A stretch of 50,336 nucleotides of DNA from Ilumatobacter sp. (GCA_007693335.1 REDU01000103.1:1-50336); one strand, 5' to 3'; shown: positions 39,773 through 49,416, numbered from the stretch's first letter. Notes: generated by a model not told the origin, from the sequence alone. Made by a program: numbers and translations.

Positions 39773-41505
39773 GGCGCGACCACACTCACCGCGAGAACGA
39801 GCACCATGGCACCCACGATGGCACTCCCGAGCACCCAGCCGGGGGCGACGGGACCACCCCATCCGGCCGCGACCCACCCGCGAGCCGCCGCCCAGACCCG
39901 CGCTCCGGGCACCCTGCGCTCATCACCGTCGGGCGCCGAGGGGCGATCGGCGGCGCGACGACCGCCACCCACGACCCCACCCACGACTGCGCCGACGGCT
40001 GGGACGACGCGTGCCGGGAGCTCGCGGATGATCCAGTCGGTGTCGATGCTCACGACCGGCTTCGGCGCGAGCCGCGCCCGCAGCAGCACGAACCCGACGG
40101 CGGTGAAGCTCACCAGCATCAGCGCCTCCGCCACCTTGGTCAGGGTGTAGGGCTCGAACGTCACCTCGGTCGGCATCAGGTCGTAGAGCAACGCCGGGCG
40201 CACACCGATGGCGATGTTGGCCGCAGCCGCCAGACCCATCGCCGCGTACATGGTCACGGGCACGCGACGCACCGGTGCCGGCGCGCCCTCCGAGGTCGGG
40301 GGTCGACGCGACGGGCCGAACCACGTGACGGCCGGCAGCTTCAGCGCCACGCTCAGGAACGTGCCGACCGAGGCGAACTTCAGCAGCCATTGGGCCACGG
40401 TGGAACCACCGTCGCCCACCGACGAGACCGCGAGCTCCTTGGCGGGGAACCCACTGAACAACGGCACCCCGGAGATCGAGGCGGCACCCACCAGGTACAG
40501 CACGAGCACCCAGGGGAGCGCCCGCACCAGACCACCGAGCTCGGAGGCCCGACTCCTACCCGTGGCGTACAGCACCGCGCCCACGCCCATGAGCAGCAAC
40601 CCCTTGTACAGCACGTGCGCGGTGGCGTGCGCGGTGGCGCCGTTGACCGCCGCCTCGGTCCCCACGCCGATCGCGGCCACCATGAAGCCGACCTGGCTGA
40701 CGATGTGGTAGCCGAGCAGGCGGCGGATGTCGTCTTCGATGATGGCGTACACCACACCGAAGATCGCCATGATCACGCCCAGCCACAGCAGCAGCTCGAG
40801 GCCGGCGAACCCACGCGCCAGCACGTACACCGCGGACTTCGTGGTGAACGCGCTCAGCACCACGGCGCCGGCGATGGTCGACTCGGGGTACGAGTCGGGC
40901 AACCACGCGTTGAGCGGCACCGCCGCCGCGGAGACGAGGAAGCCCACCAGGATGAGCGACGTGGGGCCGTTCAGATCGAGGGGACCGAAGTCGAGCGAGC
41001 CGGTGTCGGCCAGTCGCCAGAGGATGCCCGCGAGCAGGACGACCCCACCGAACAGGTGCGCCTGCAGGTAGCGCATCCCGGCGGCGGCCGACCGGGCGCG
41101 GCGGCGGGCGAAGATCAACAGCACCGCCGTGGTGACCTTGAACTCCCAGAAGAAGAACAGTGTGAGCAGATCGCCCGCCAGGACCACACCGATGCCCGCA
41201 CCGGCGGTGCCGAGCGCAGCGGCGCGTTCGAGCGTGCCCATCGTGCTCCAGCCGTAGAGGCCGGCCAGCACCGCCACGATGGCGAACACCATGGCGAACG
41301 CCAACGCGAGTGGATCGGCCCGCAACCAGACCAGTTCGTAGCCGTAGAAGTCGTACGTCGAGGTGGCGCCATCGTCGAGACCGATCACCGCTGCCAGCGC
41401 CGACAGCCCCGACACGATGACCACCACGCCGCCCCAACGACGCGGCAGCACCGCGACCAGCAGCGCACCGACCAGGAGCACGAAGGCGGGATGCATCTCA
41501 GGCAC
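39769..41505 (-). CDS. Extra NuoL/MrpD-type antiporter subunit (second Mrp locus)
   Basis: 578 residues, about 15 helices, with a long C-terminal extension. The key Glu is in TLFFFWEFKVTTAVLLIF, and a Lys in SAFTTKSAVYVLARGFAG may be the second. The stretch ESTIAGAVVLSAFTTKSA is unlike the other D-type proteins. GTG 41505 has GGGGGAGAG upstream; ATG 41496 is an alternative. It is not required in a minimal Mrp complex. Confidence 0.86.
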   Translation of the reverse strand: MPEMHPAFVLLVGALLVAVLPRRWGGVVVIVSGLSALAAVIGLDDGATSTYDFYGYELVWLRADPLALAFAMVFAIVAVLAGLYGWSTMGTLERAAALGTAGAGIGVVLAGDLLTLFFFWEFKVTTAVLLIFARRRARSAAAGMRYLQAHLFGGVVLLAGILWRLADTGSLDFGPLDLNGPTSLILVGFLVSAAAVPLNAWLPDSYPESTIAGAVVLSAFTTKSAVYVLARGFAGLELLLWLGVIMAIFGVVYAIIEDDIRRLLGYHIVSQVGFMVAAIGVGTEAAVNGATAHATAHVLYKGLLLMGVGAVLYATGRSRASELGGLVRALPWVLVLYLVGAASISGVPLFSGFPAKELAVSSVGDGGSTVAQWLLKFASVGTFLSVALKLPAVTWFGPSRRPPTSEGAPAPVRRVPVTMYAAMGLAAAANIAIGVRPALLYDLMPTEVTFEPYTLTKVAEALMLVSFTAVGFVLLRARLAPKPVVSIDTDWIIRELPARVVPAVGAVVGGVVGGGRRAADRPSAPDGDERRVPGARVWAAARGWVAAGWGGPVAPGWVLGSAIVGAMVLVLAVSVVAP

Positions 41506-41770
41506 GGTGCACTCTCCCCCCGTCGATGTCGTCGTCGATGTCGATGTCGTCGGCCGGGTCGCCCAACTCTCCCACGCGCGAGCCGACCGGCTGCTGCAGT
41601 CCGGCCGCCGAGAGCCACTTCGCTCCCAGCACGAGCACGAACGTGGCCACCAGCGAGAACGCCGCCATCCGACCCGGCACCGGGTACCCGGTCGCGAGAT
41701 CGATCACCACGGCCACGACGAGTGCGAGCCCGACGAGCGCGACGCGTCGGAGCAGGTTCGAGCGGGTCAC
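41498..41770 (-). CDS. Small two-helix membrane protein of the second Mrp locus, unknown
   Basis: 90 residues: two membrane helices (VALVGLALVVAVVIDLATGY and AAFSLVATFVLVLGAKWL) and an acidic tail (DPADDIDIDDDIDGG). It overlaps the genes on both sides (4 and 8 bases), so it belongs to the operon. It does not look like MrpC, F or G. Not recognised. Confidence 0.7.
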   Translation of the reverse strand: MTRSNLLRRVALVGLALVVAVVIDLATGYPVPGRMAAFSLVATFVLVLGAKWLSAAGLQQPVGSRVGELGDPADDIDIDDDIDGGRVHRA

Positions 41771-43230
41771 GGTGCACCCCCGATGACGGCGCGGCTGACG
41801 GCGTCGGAGAGCTCACCCAGTGCGAAGAAGTCGCCGAGCCCGAGCAACAAACCGATGGAGGCGGTGATCGCGAGCGGTACCACCATGAGCGGTGAGGCCT
41901 CGGCCCGGTGGGTGAAATCGGGTGAGCGTCGGAAGAACGCCCGGTGCACGATGGGCAACAGGTAGGCAGCCGTCAACAGCCCGCTCCCCACGACCACCGC
42001 CGCGAGCAGCGGCTGCTCGGCGTCGATCGCGCCCAACCCGAGGAACCATTTGCTCACGAAGCCACCCACGGGCGGCAGCCCGGCCAGTCCGAGCGCCGCC
42101 ACGCCGAAGGCACCCATGGTGATCGGCATCCGCACACCGATGCCGTCCATGTCGGACACCTTGTCGACGCCGGTGGCCACGTAGACGGCACCGGCGCAGA
42201 AGAACAGCGTGATCTTGAGCGCGGCGTGGTTGACGAGGTGCAGCAACGAGCCGTTCCAGGAGCTGGCCGAGAGCAGCGATGCTCCGAGCACGATGTACGA
42301 CAGGTGGGCGATGGTCGAGTACGCGAGGCGCCGCTTGAGGTTGTCCTGCCGCAGCGCGATCACCGACGCGGTCACGATGGTGACGGCGGCGAGACCGGCC
42401 ACCACCACGCCCAGGCCCACGTCGGCCAGCCGCTGCGGCCCGATCACGTAGCCGAAGAGACGCACGAACCCGAACACACCCGCCTTGACGACGGCCACGG
42501 CGTGCAGCAGCGAGCTCACCGGGGTGGGCGCCACCATGGCGGCCGGCAACCACTGGTGGAACGGCATGACCGCCGCCTTGGTGCCGACGCCGATCACGGT
42601 GAGACCGACCAGGCCCACGACCACGGCGTCGGACACGCCGCCGCCCAGCACGCCACCGGGCGTGAACGACGACCCCGGCTCGAACACGTGCACGATCACG
42701 GTGGCGAGCAACAACGCCGTGCCACCGCCCAGCAGCGTGAGCAGGTAGCGACGGCCAGCGGCGAACGCAGCGGGCGACTGCTTGTGCACCACCAACGGAT
42801 AGGTCGCGAGGGTGAGCGCCTCGTAGAACAGCAGGAACGTGAACAGGTTGCCGCTGAAGGCCAACCCGACCGTGGCCGACACGCACACGGCGAAGGTGGC
42901 GAAGAAACGGGTCAGGTGCGTCTCGCCCGCACCGCGCACGTAGCCGTGCGAGTAGACGGCGGTGAGGATCCAGAGCGCCGAGGCGGTGACACCGAACAGC
43001 ATCCCGGCGGCGTCCACCCTGAGCACCACATCGAGGTCGGGTGCGAGCGAACCCAGCGTGATCTCGGGCTCGGCGCCGTCGAGGACGGCCCGGTACATCG
43101 AGGCCACCAGCACGAAGGTGGCCACCGCGGCGAGGCCGGTCCACAGCGCACGCAGGCGCGGGCGATCACCGCAGACAGCGATCAGTACCGCGCCCGCGAG
43201 CGGGGCGAGGACGGCGAGCAGTGGGGTCAC
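41767..43230 (-). CDS. MrpA-N/MrpD-type antiporter subunit, first gene of the second Mrp locus
   Basis: 487 residues, about 14 helices. Motifs: LLFYEALTLATYPLVVHK (key Glu), IGVGTKAAVMPFHQWLPAAMVAPTPVSSLLHAVAVVKAG and RQDNLKRRLAYSTIAHLSYI. This wording resembles the N-terminal half of MrpA, so it may stand in for it, with the separate MbhDE-like gene as the other half. GTG 43230 starts at the first membrane helix. Confidence 0.87.
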   Translation of the reverse strand: MTPLLAVLAPLAGAVLIAVCGDRPRLRALWTGLAAVATFVLVASMYRAVLDGAEPEITLGSLAPDLDVVLRVDAAGMLFGVTASALWILTAVYSHGYVRGAGETHLTRFFATFAVCVSATVGLAFSGNLFTFLLFYEALTLATYPLVVHKQSPAAFAAGRRYLLTLLGGGTALLLATVIVHVFEPGSSFTPGGVLGGGVSDAVVVGLVGLTVIGVGTKAAVMPFHQWLPAAMVAPTPVSSLLHAVAVVKAGVFGFVRLFGYVIGPQRLADVGLGVVVAGLAAVTIVTASVIALRQDNLKRRLAYSTIAHLSYIVLGASLLSASSWNGSLLHLVNHAALKITLFFCAGAVYVATGVDKVSDMDGIGVRMPITMGAFGVAALGLAGLPPVGGFVSKWFLGLGAIDAEQPLLAAVVVGSGLLTAAYLLPIVHRAFFRRSPDFTHRAEASPLMVVPLAITASIGLLLGLGDFFALGELSDAVSRAVIGGAP

Positions 43231-43248
43231 GATCGGGCGGAGAGGAGT

Positions 43249-43265
43249 GGTTCCCGCAGGGAACC
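43249..43265. repeat. 7-bp inverted repeat upstream of the second Mrp locus
   Basis: GGTTCCC-GCA-GGGAACC, 19 bases upstream of GTG 43230. It may be an operator or leader hairpin of the second operon. Confidence 0.5.
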
Positions 43266-43344
43266 GGCGACCCGTGACGAGCCCCGCAGACCGGTCTCGT
43301 CCCAACGCAGGAACGGAACCGGTGCCGACATGCGGTCGAGTGTA

Positions 43345-43365
43345 GGAAACCCCCAGGGGGCTTCC
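43345..43365. terminator. Stem-loop after canonical mrpG
   Basis: GGAA-A-CCCCC-A-GGGGG-C-TTCC folds into a stem with one mismatch, about 19 bases past the mrpG stop. There is no U-run. It may separate the two operons or stall polymerase. Confidence 0.35.
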
Positions 43366-43383
43366 AACCGGTTCACACCGCGT

Positions 43384-43725
43384 TCACACATCGCGGCGAT
43401 GATCCCGTTCGGCCAGGTCACGGGCCAGTTCATCCACCTCGTCGAGCTGCAGTGGGAGCCGCTGGTGGATGGCGCGCCCCAGCAGGTGGGCACCCACCGG
43501 GGCGGCCAGGAACTGCAGGATCACCACCAGCCCGAGCGCCAGGACGGCGGCCAGGGAACGGAGCTCGATCGCAGCGCCCACGGCCACCAGCAGCAGACCC
43601 AGGGTGGGACCCTTGGCCGCCGGATGCATCCGCGCATAGACGTCGGAGAAACGGAGCGCGCCCACACCGGCGAGCATCGTGAACGTGGCGCCCAGCACGA
43701 TCAGGATCCCGGCGACCAGGGTCAT
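43384..43725 (-). CDS. mrpG: Mrp antiporter subunit G
   Basis: 113 residues. MnhG signature VGALRFSDVYARMHPAAKGPTLGLLLVAVG, three helices, and a polar C-terminus. Last gene of the canonical operon; start shares one base with the mrpF stop. Confidence 0.9.
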   Translation of the reverse strand: MTLVAGILIVLGATFTMLAGVGALRFSDVYARMHPAAKGPTLGLLLVAVGAAIELRSLAAVLALGLVVILQFLAAPVGAHLLGRAIHQRLPLQLDEVDELARDLAERDHRRDV

Positions 43726-43976
43726 CAGCCACCCCTCCTCTCGACGAAGCGCGCCAGCACACCGGTGCCCACGAAGCCCACCAGCGCGATCACGAGCACG
43801 ATGTCGATCTCGAACCCACTGTTGGAGCGTGCGGCCGCCACGATCACCCCGACCGTGACCGTGCTGGCGAGCCCGTCGAGCGCGATCACGCGGTCGGGCA
43901 GGCTCGGCCCCAGCAGCAGGCGTGCCAGGAACGCCAGCGCCCCGACCGACAGGAACACGAACGCCACGACCGTCAC
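43725..43976 (-). CDS. mrpF: Mrp antiporter subunit F
   Basis: 83 residues, three helices, with LGPSLPDRVIALDGLASTVTVGVIV and IDIVLVIALVGFVGTGVLARF. GTG 43976 overlaps the mrpE stop (GTGA). Confidence 0.9.
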   Translation of the reverse strand: MTVVAFVFLSVGALAFLARLLLGPSLPDRVIALDGLASTVTVGVIVAAARSNSGFEIDIVLVIALVGFVGTGVLARFVERRGG

Positions 43977-44533
43977 GGGGTGGCCTCCGCGATGGGCGGC
44001 GGACGGAACTGGGCGAGGGCCTCGGTGGTCCCGAACGCCTTCACGGCCAGCTCCGCCAGTCGGAACAGATCGGCGCGCACCCTCTCGGGGTCGTGGAGGT
44101 GCAGCACGTGCACGTAGATCACCGTCGGGTCCTCGAGCACCTCGATGGTGAGCGAACCGGGCGTGAGCGTGAACGCGTTGGCGATCAGGGTCACGAGGGC
44201 ATCGGAGCAGTCGCGGATCGGGATGCCGAGGATGCCGGGCTCGATGGTGTTGCGCGGCGTCACGACCTCCCACGCCAGCGACACGTTGGCCTGTACCACC
44301 TTCACGACGAAGTACACCAGGAAGATCGCCGCACGCAGGGGGCGCACCCGACCACCCCGGTACGAGCGGAGGTCGGCATCGGGCAATCGGACCAGCAGCA
44401 CGAGGCCGATCGACACCACGACGCCCGAGAACAGGTTGGCGAACGTGAAGTTGCCCCAGAGCGACTCCCAGAGCACCACGAACCACACGAGCAGCACGGG
44501 AACCCGCAGGCTGAGGGCCGTCAGGCGGTTCAC
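43973..44533 (-). CDS. mrpE: Mrp antiporter subunit E
   Basis: 186 residues. N-terminal helices, then VVKVVQANVSLAWEVVTPRN and IANAFTLTPGSLTIEVLEDPTVIYVHVLHL, the MnhE core. GTG 44533 overlaps the mrpD stop. Confidence 0.9.
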   Translation of the reverse strand: MNRLTALSLRVPVLLVWFVVLWESLWGNFTFANLFSGVVVSIGLVLLVRLPDADLRSYRGGRVRPLRAAIFLVYFVVKVVQANVSLAWEVVTPRNTIEPGILGIPIRDCSDALVTLIANAFTLTPGSLTIEVLEDPTVIYVHVLHLHDPERVRADLFRLAELAVKAFGTTEALAQFRPPPIAEATP

Positions 44534-46029
44534 GGCCGCTCTCCCAGCACGGCCTCGACGTAGCGCGAGGGGTCGAGCAGGTCGACCGCGGCGCGCTCGG
44601 TGAACGCATACAGCGGCGCCGCCCAGATCATCACGGCCAGGCCCACGAGCACCACGGCGGCGGTCGACCCCACCATGAGCACCGGACCACCGAGTCGGCC
44701 ACCCGGCTCGGGTCTCCCGCTGGGCTCCTCCTCGCGCTCTCCCCAGAACGCCCCGGCCCAGATCTTGGTCATCGAGTACATCGTGAGCAGGCTCACGAAC
44801 GCGGCCACCCCCACGAGCACCCACTGCTCGGACCAGGCGCCGGCATCGAACACGGCGAACTTGGCGACGAACCCGCCGAACGGGGGCAGCCCTGCGAGGC
44901 TGAGCGCCGGCAGGGCGAACAGCAACCCGAGCAGCGGGGCGGTGCGCACCATGCCGCCCACCTCCGACAGTCTCGACGAGCCACCACGCCGCTCGACCAG
45001 ACCGGCCACCAGCAGCAGGTTGGTCTTCAAGATGATGTTGTTGAACGTGTAGAACACCGCGGCCGCCACACCCGCCACCGTGAACAGCCCGAGCGCGAAG
45101 ATCATGTAGCCGATCTGGCTGACGATGTGGAACGACAAGATGCGCTTCACGTCGTCCTGCGCGATCGCACCGAACACGCCCACCGTCATGGTCAGCGCCG
45201 CGACCACCAGGATCAGGGTGGCCGGGCGAGCGTCGATCGGGAACATGAGCGTCTGGGTCCGGATGATCGCGTAGACACCCACCTTGGTGAGCAGGCCGGC
45301 GAAGATCGCCGTGACGGGAGCGGGTGCCGTCGGATAGCTGTCGGGGAGCCAGAAGAACAACGGGAACAAGCCGGCCTTGATACCGAACACCACCAGCAGG
45401 GCGATGGCGAACATCAGCTGCACCTCGCCGGACAACTCGGGGATGCGCTCGGACAGATCGGCCAGGTTGATCGTGCCCGTGGCCGAGTAGATGAGCGCCA
45501 GCACGATGATGAAGAACGTCGAGGCCACCAGGCTGATCACCACGTAGGTCATGCCCGAACGCACCTGAGCGGCGCGGCCGCCCATGGTGATCAGCACGTA
45601 GCTGGCGGCCAGCATCATCTCGAACGAGACGAACAGGTTGAACAGGTCACCGGTGAGCAAGCTCGCGGCCACGCCGGCGGCCAGGACGAGGTACGTGGGG
45701 TGGAACCCCGCGTGCACCCGCTCGACCTCGCCCTGGCCGATGGCGTACACCAGCACGGCCAGCAGCATGATGGCCGACACCACGAGCATGATCGCCGAGA
45801 GGCGGTCGACCACCAGGCTGATGCCGATCGGCGCCGGCCACCCGCCGCCCTGGGCCACCACGAAGCCCGTGTCGTCGGCGGCGACCAGCAGCACGATGCT
45901 GATCACGAGCGACGTCGAGAGGCACACGACGCCGACCAGCCGCTGGAACCCGTGCCACCGTCCGAACACCACCGACAGGGCGGCGCCCAGCAGCGGGAGC
46001 ACGATGGGGAGCGGGACGAGCTGGCTCAC
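44530..46029 (-). CDS. mrpD: Mrp antiporter subunit D
   Basis: 499 residues, about 14 helices. Key Glu in LFVSFEMMLAASYVLITMGG, key Lys in VVFGIKAGLFPLFFWLPDSYPTAPAPV, and AQDDVKRILSFHIVSQIGYM. Ion-translocating subunit of the seven-gene Mrp Na+/H+ antiporter. Confidence 0.93.
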   Translation of the reverse strand: MSQLVPLPIVLPLLGAALSVVFGRWHGFQRLVGVVCLSTSLVISIVLLVAADDTGFVVAQGGGWPAPIGISLVVDRLSAIMLVVSAIMLLAVLVYAIGQGEVERVHAGFHPTYLVLAAGVAASLLTGDLFNLFVSFEMMLAASYVLITMGGRAAQVRSGMTYVVISLVASTFFIIVLALIYSATGTINLADLSERIPELSGEVQLMFAIALLVVFGIKAGLFPLFFWLPDSYPTAPAPVTAIFAGLLTKVGVYAIIRTQTLMFPIDARPATLILVVAALTMTVGVFGAIAQDDVKRILSFHIVSQIGYMIFALGLFTVAGVAAAVFYTFNNIILKTNLLLVAGLVERRGGSSRLSEVGGMVRTAPLLGLLFALPALSLAGLPPFGGFVAKFAVFDAGAWSEQWVLVGVAAFVSLLTMYSMTKIWAGAFWGEREEEPSGRPEPGGRLGGPVLMVGSTAAVVLVGLAVMIWAAPLYAFTERAAVDLLDPSRYVEAVLGERP

Positions 46030-46445
46030 CGCCGGTCCTCCTCGGCGGCCTGGGCGCGCTCGGCCTCGATCTCGTCGGCCACCTCACGGTCGATCTGCGC
46101 ACGGCGGGCGATGTAGCGGTCCTCGACGTCGTCCTCCACCACGTCGTCGTTCGAGATCTGCCAGGCGCGGAACCCGAGCGCGAGCAGGAACGTGGTGACG
46201 CCGAACGTGATCACGATCGCGGTGAGCGCGAGCGCCTGCGGGAGCGGATCCGCGAAGTCGGCCGCATCGCCCACCCCGATGAGGGGCGCAGTACCCCGAC
46301 GGCCGCCCGACACCAGCAGCAGCAGGTTCGCACCGTGACCGAGCAGACCGACGCCGATGATGATGCGCGACAACCGCCGCTGCAGGAGCAGCCACGTGCC
46401 ACAACCGACCAGCATCGACGCCACGAACGCGATGAGCAGGCTCAT
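46026..46445 (-). CDS. mrpC: Mrp antiporter subunit C
   Basis: 139 residues, NuoK-like, three helices (GTWLLLQRRLSRIIIGVGLLGHGANLLLLV and LALTAIVITFGVTTFLLALGF), then a charged cytosolic tail of about 40 residues. Confidence 0.9.
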   Translation of the reverse strand: MSLLIAFVASMLVGCGTWLLLQRRLSRIIIGVGLLGHGANLLLLVSGGRRGTAPLIGVGDAADFADPLPQALALTAIVITFGVTTFLLALGFRAWQISNDDVVEDDVEDRYIARRAQIDREVADEIEAERAQAAEEDRR

Positions 46446-47002
46446 GGTCGCCCGTCCCCCGGCTCGCGCAGCCGGGTGTGCAGCTCCGGGTCGACCGCCC
46501 GGGTCAACCCACCGAGATCGTGGTCGACCGAGTCGGCCTCGAGGGCATCACCCACGCCCATGGTGCCGTACTCGTCGTCCACCGCCAGGTCGTCGCCGAA
46601 CGCCTCGAACATCATCAGGATGAGACCGACCACCACGAGGTACACGCCGATGTCGAACGGCAACGCCGACGTCGTCTTGAGCACGCCGATCACGGGCACG
46701 TCCCACTCGACGTCGCCGTGCTCGAGCACGCTGCCGCCGAGAGCGATCGGCACCATCGCGGTCACCACCGCGATCAGCAGCCCCCCACCCAGGATCGTCC
46801 ATGGGCGCAGGCGGAAGGCCTTGCGGACTTCGTCCACCCCGCCGGCCACGTAGCGGAACGACACGGCGGCACCCGCCGTGAGCCCACCCACGAAGCCACC
46901 ACCGGGCTGGTTGTGCCCGGCGAACAAGAAGTAGAGCGAGAGCACGAGGATGCTGTGGTAGAGCACCCGCACCGACGTGTCGACCACCAGGAGCCGCTTC
47001 AC
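46442..47002 (-). CDS. mrpB: Mrp antiporter subunit B
   Basis: 186 residues, four helices. MnhB signature YFLFAGHNQPGGGFVGGLTAGAAVSFRYVAGG and a later LPFDIGVYLVVVGLILMMFEAFG. An acidic C-terminal tail follows. Confidence 0.92.
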   Translation of the reverse strand: MKRLLVVDTSVRVLYHSILVLSLYFLFAGHNQPGGGFVGGLTAGAAVSFRYVAGGVDEVRKAFRLRPWTILGGGLLIAVVTAMVPIALGGSVLEHGDVEWDVPVIGVLKTTSALPFDIGVYLVVVGLILMMFEAFGDDLAVDDEYGTMGVGDALEADSVDHDLGGLTRAVDPELHTRLREPGDGRP

Positions 47003-49365
47003 GAGCCGGCCCCCTGGTCGGGGCGCGCGTGGCCCTGTTCACGACGACCCGGGATCAGACGTCGGCGTCCCGTTCGGGCGAGCGCCACCGCACCCACCGC
47101 TGCGACCAGCAGCACGGTGATCTCACCCAGCGTGTCGAGACCGCGGAAGTCGACGAGGATCACGTTCACCACGTTGTTGCCCTTGGCGTCGGGGGCCGAC
47201 CGGGCGATCATCTCCTCGGAGATGTTGGGCGCCGCCACATCGTCACGTGCCGCCGAGCTCACGAGGGCCATCACGAACACCGACACACCCGCCAGCGTCG
47301 ACACACCGATGCGGATCGGGCGGGCGATCGCAGGGCTGCGATCGGCCCACTTCGTGGGGAGGAAGCGGAGCACCAGCACGAAGAGCACCGTGGCGAGCGT
47401 CTCGATCACCAGCTGGGTGAGGGCGAGGTCGGGTGCGCCCTGCACGATGAAGAGCCCCGCCATGCCGTACCCGACGGCACCCAGCATGAGCGCCGCGGCG
47501 ATCCGGCGGCGCACCACGGCCGCTCCCAACGCCGCCACCACCACGAGGATGCCGAGCGGGATCTGGATCGGGGCGTCGATGAGCTTGGGCAGTGACGGGA
47601 ACACCGACACCGCCGGGATCAGCGGGGCCACGGCGGCCACGGTCACGATCACGGCGAGGTAGATCGGCAGCGAGCCGTTCTGCACCAGTGCCGTGACCCG
47701 CTTCGATCCGTCGGTCATGCCGCGGAGGCAGGCCAAGAAGCCCTGTTCGGCGCTCGGGATCCAGCTGATCGCATCCGAGGCCCGGCGCTGCAGGCGACCC
47801 AGCGGCACGCGATATGCAGTGAGCACGAGGCCGGTCGAGATCACGATCAGCGAGAGCACGAGCGCCGTGTTGAAGCCGGCCCAGAGCTCGACCGGCGAGG
47901 GCGTCACCCCGGGTTGCAGCGCCAGGGTGCTCGCCCGCACCAGACGATCGACCAACACCGGTGCCAGACCGGCGGCCACGGTCGACACCGTGAGCACCGC
48001 GGCCGGTGCGAGGAACAGCACGCTCGGGGCGTGGGCGGCGCGACTGCGGGGATCGGCATCGTCGGTGCCGAACACGCCGAACAGCCCGAGCACGAATCGG
48101 GCGGAGTACGCGAACGTGAGGATCGACCCGATCACGATCACGATCACGATCGCACCCGAGCCGATGAAGTCACCGTGCTCGACGTACCCGTCGAGTGCCT
48201 TCTCCTTGGCGATGAACCCGAACAGTGGTGGCAGACCCGCCATCGAGGCTGCCCCCAGCACCCCCACCACCAGCGTGGGGCTCCAGGCGCTCCCGAACCC
48301 GTGCAGCTCACGGATGTCGCGGGTGCCCACCTCGTGGTCGACCATGCCGACCACCATGAACAGCGCCGCCTTGAACGCGCCGTGGGCCAGCAACAGGGCC
48401 ACGCCGGCCTGGGCGATCTGGTACTGCCCGGTGCCGAACAGCAACATGAGGAAGCCCAACTGGCTCACGGTGCCGTAGGCCAGCAGCAGCTTGAGGTCGT
48501 ACTGGCGCAGCGCACGCAGCCCGCCGATGATCATCGTGGTGGCGCCCACCACGAGCACGAGCAACCGCCAGTTGCCGGTGGTGGCGAAGATCGGCGACAG
48601 ACGGGCCACCAGGTACACCCCGGCCTTCACCATGGTGGCCGAGTGGAGATAGGCGCTGATCGGCGTGGGCGCCACCATGGCACCCGGCAACCAACTCCCG
48701 AACGGTGCCTGCGCCGACTTGGTGAACGCGCCGATCAGGATGCAGACGAGGCCACCCGAGATCACCCCGCCGCTCGGCGGATCGGCCAGCAACTCCGAGA
48801 TCCGGTAGGTGCCTGCTGTGTGCCCCACGGCGATGATCCCGACGAGCATCACGAGTCCACCCGTGCCGGTGATCAAGATGGCCTGGAGCGCGGCGGCACG
48901 GGCACGGGGGCTGCGGTCGTCGTTCCCGATGAGCAGGTACGAGGTGACCGAGGTCAGCTCCCACGCCACGAACAGCGCGAGGAGGTGATCGGCCATCACC
49001 ACGCCGAGCATCGCCCCGGCGAACAGCGTCATCAGACCCGCCAGCCGTGCCGTGCCCTGCTTGGGGTGCGAGAAGTAGCCGACGGCGTAGACGCACACGA
49101 GGAATCCGATGCCCGACACGAGCGCCACCATCGCCAGCCCGAACGCGTCGAGCCGCAGGTCGAGGCCGAGACCGAGTTGCTCCACCCACGTGACCTCGAC
49201 CACCACGGGTCGGCCGTCGAGCACGGCATCGGCCTGGGTGATCGCCCAGACCACCGTGGCGAGCGGCGCCAGGGCGGCCACGGCGAACGCCCGCCGGCCC
49301 AGTCGATCGCCGCTCGCGACGATGCCGACACCGATCAGGAGATGGAGAGCGAGCAGGACGAACAT
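46999..49365 (-). CDS. mrpA: Mrp antiporter subunit A (large)
   Basis: 788 residues, about 20 helices. N-terminal NuoL-like half with key Glu in LFVAWELTSVTSYLLIGND, key Lys in GAFTKSAQAPFGSWLPGAMVAPTPISAYLHSATMVKAG and GLRALRQYDLKLLLAYGTVSQLG. The C-terminal part holds the MbhD/MbhE-like section (QGAPDLALTQLVIETLATVLFVLVL; FRGLDTLGEITVLLVAAVG). First gene of the canonical operon. Together the seven subunits exchange cytosolic Na+ for H+, supporting pH and salt balance. Confidence 0.94.
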   Translation of the reverse strand: MFVLLALHLLIGVGIVASGDRLGRRAFAVAALAPLATVVWAITQADAVLDGRPVVVEVTWVEQLGLGLDLRLDAFGLAMVALVSGIGFLVCVYAVGYFSHPKQGTARLAGLMTLFAGAMLGVVMADHLLALFVAWELTSVTSYLLIGNDDRSPRARAAALQAILITGTGGLVMLVGIIAVGHTAGTYRISELLADPPSGGVISGGLVCILIGAFTKSAQAPFGSWLPGAMVAPTPISAYLHSATMVKAGVYLVARLSPIFATTGNWRLLVLVVGATTMIIGGLRALRQYDLKLLLAYGTVSQLGFLMLLFGTGQYQIAQAGVALLLAHGAFKAALFMVVGMVDHEVGTRDIRELHGFGSAWSPTLVVGVLGAASMAGLPPLFGFIAKEKALDGYVEHGDFIGSGAIVIVIVIGSILTFAYSARFVLGLFGVFGTDDADPRSRAAHAPSVLFLAPAAVLTVSTVAAGLAPVLVDRLVRASTLALQPGVTPSPVELWAGFNTALVLSLIVISTGLVLTAYRVPLGRLQRRASDAISWIPSAEQGFLACLRGMTDGSKRVTALVQNGSLPIYLAVIVTVAAVAPLIPAVSVFPSLPKLIDAPIQIPLGILVVVAALGAAVVRRRIAAALMLGAVGYGMAGLFIVQGAPDLALTQLVIETLATVLFVLVLRFLPTKWADRSPAIARPIRIGVSTLAGVSVFVMALVSSAARDDVAAPNISEEMIARSAPDAKGNNVVNVILVDFRGLDTLGEITVLLVAAVGAVALARTGRRRLIPGRREQGHARPDQGAGS

Positions 49366-49416
49366 CGACAGGGGCGACCGGACAGGTCTCGCAGGCCCGG
49401 GGCGATCGCCGGCCCG

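Noticed and set aside
35726-49365. The membrane protein block as a NADH dehydrogenase (Nuo) operon
   Set aside because: MnhB, E, F and G type subunits and MbhDE-like parts are present, while NuoA, B, C, D, H, I and J are absent. This is Mrp/Mbh type.
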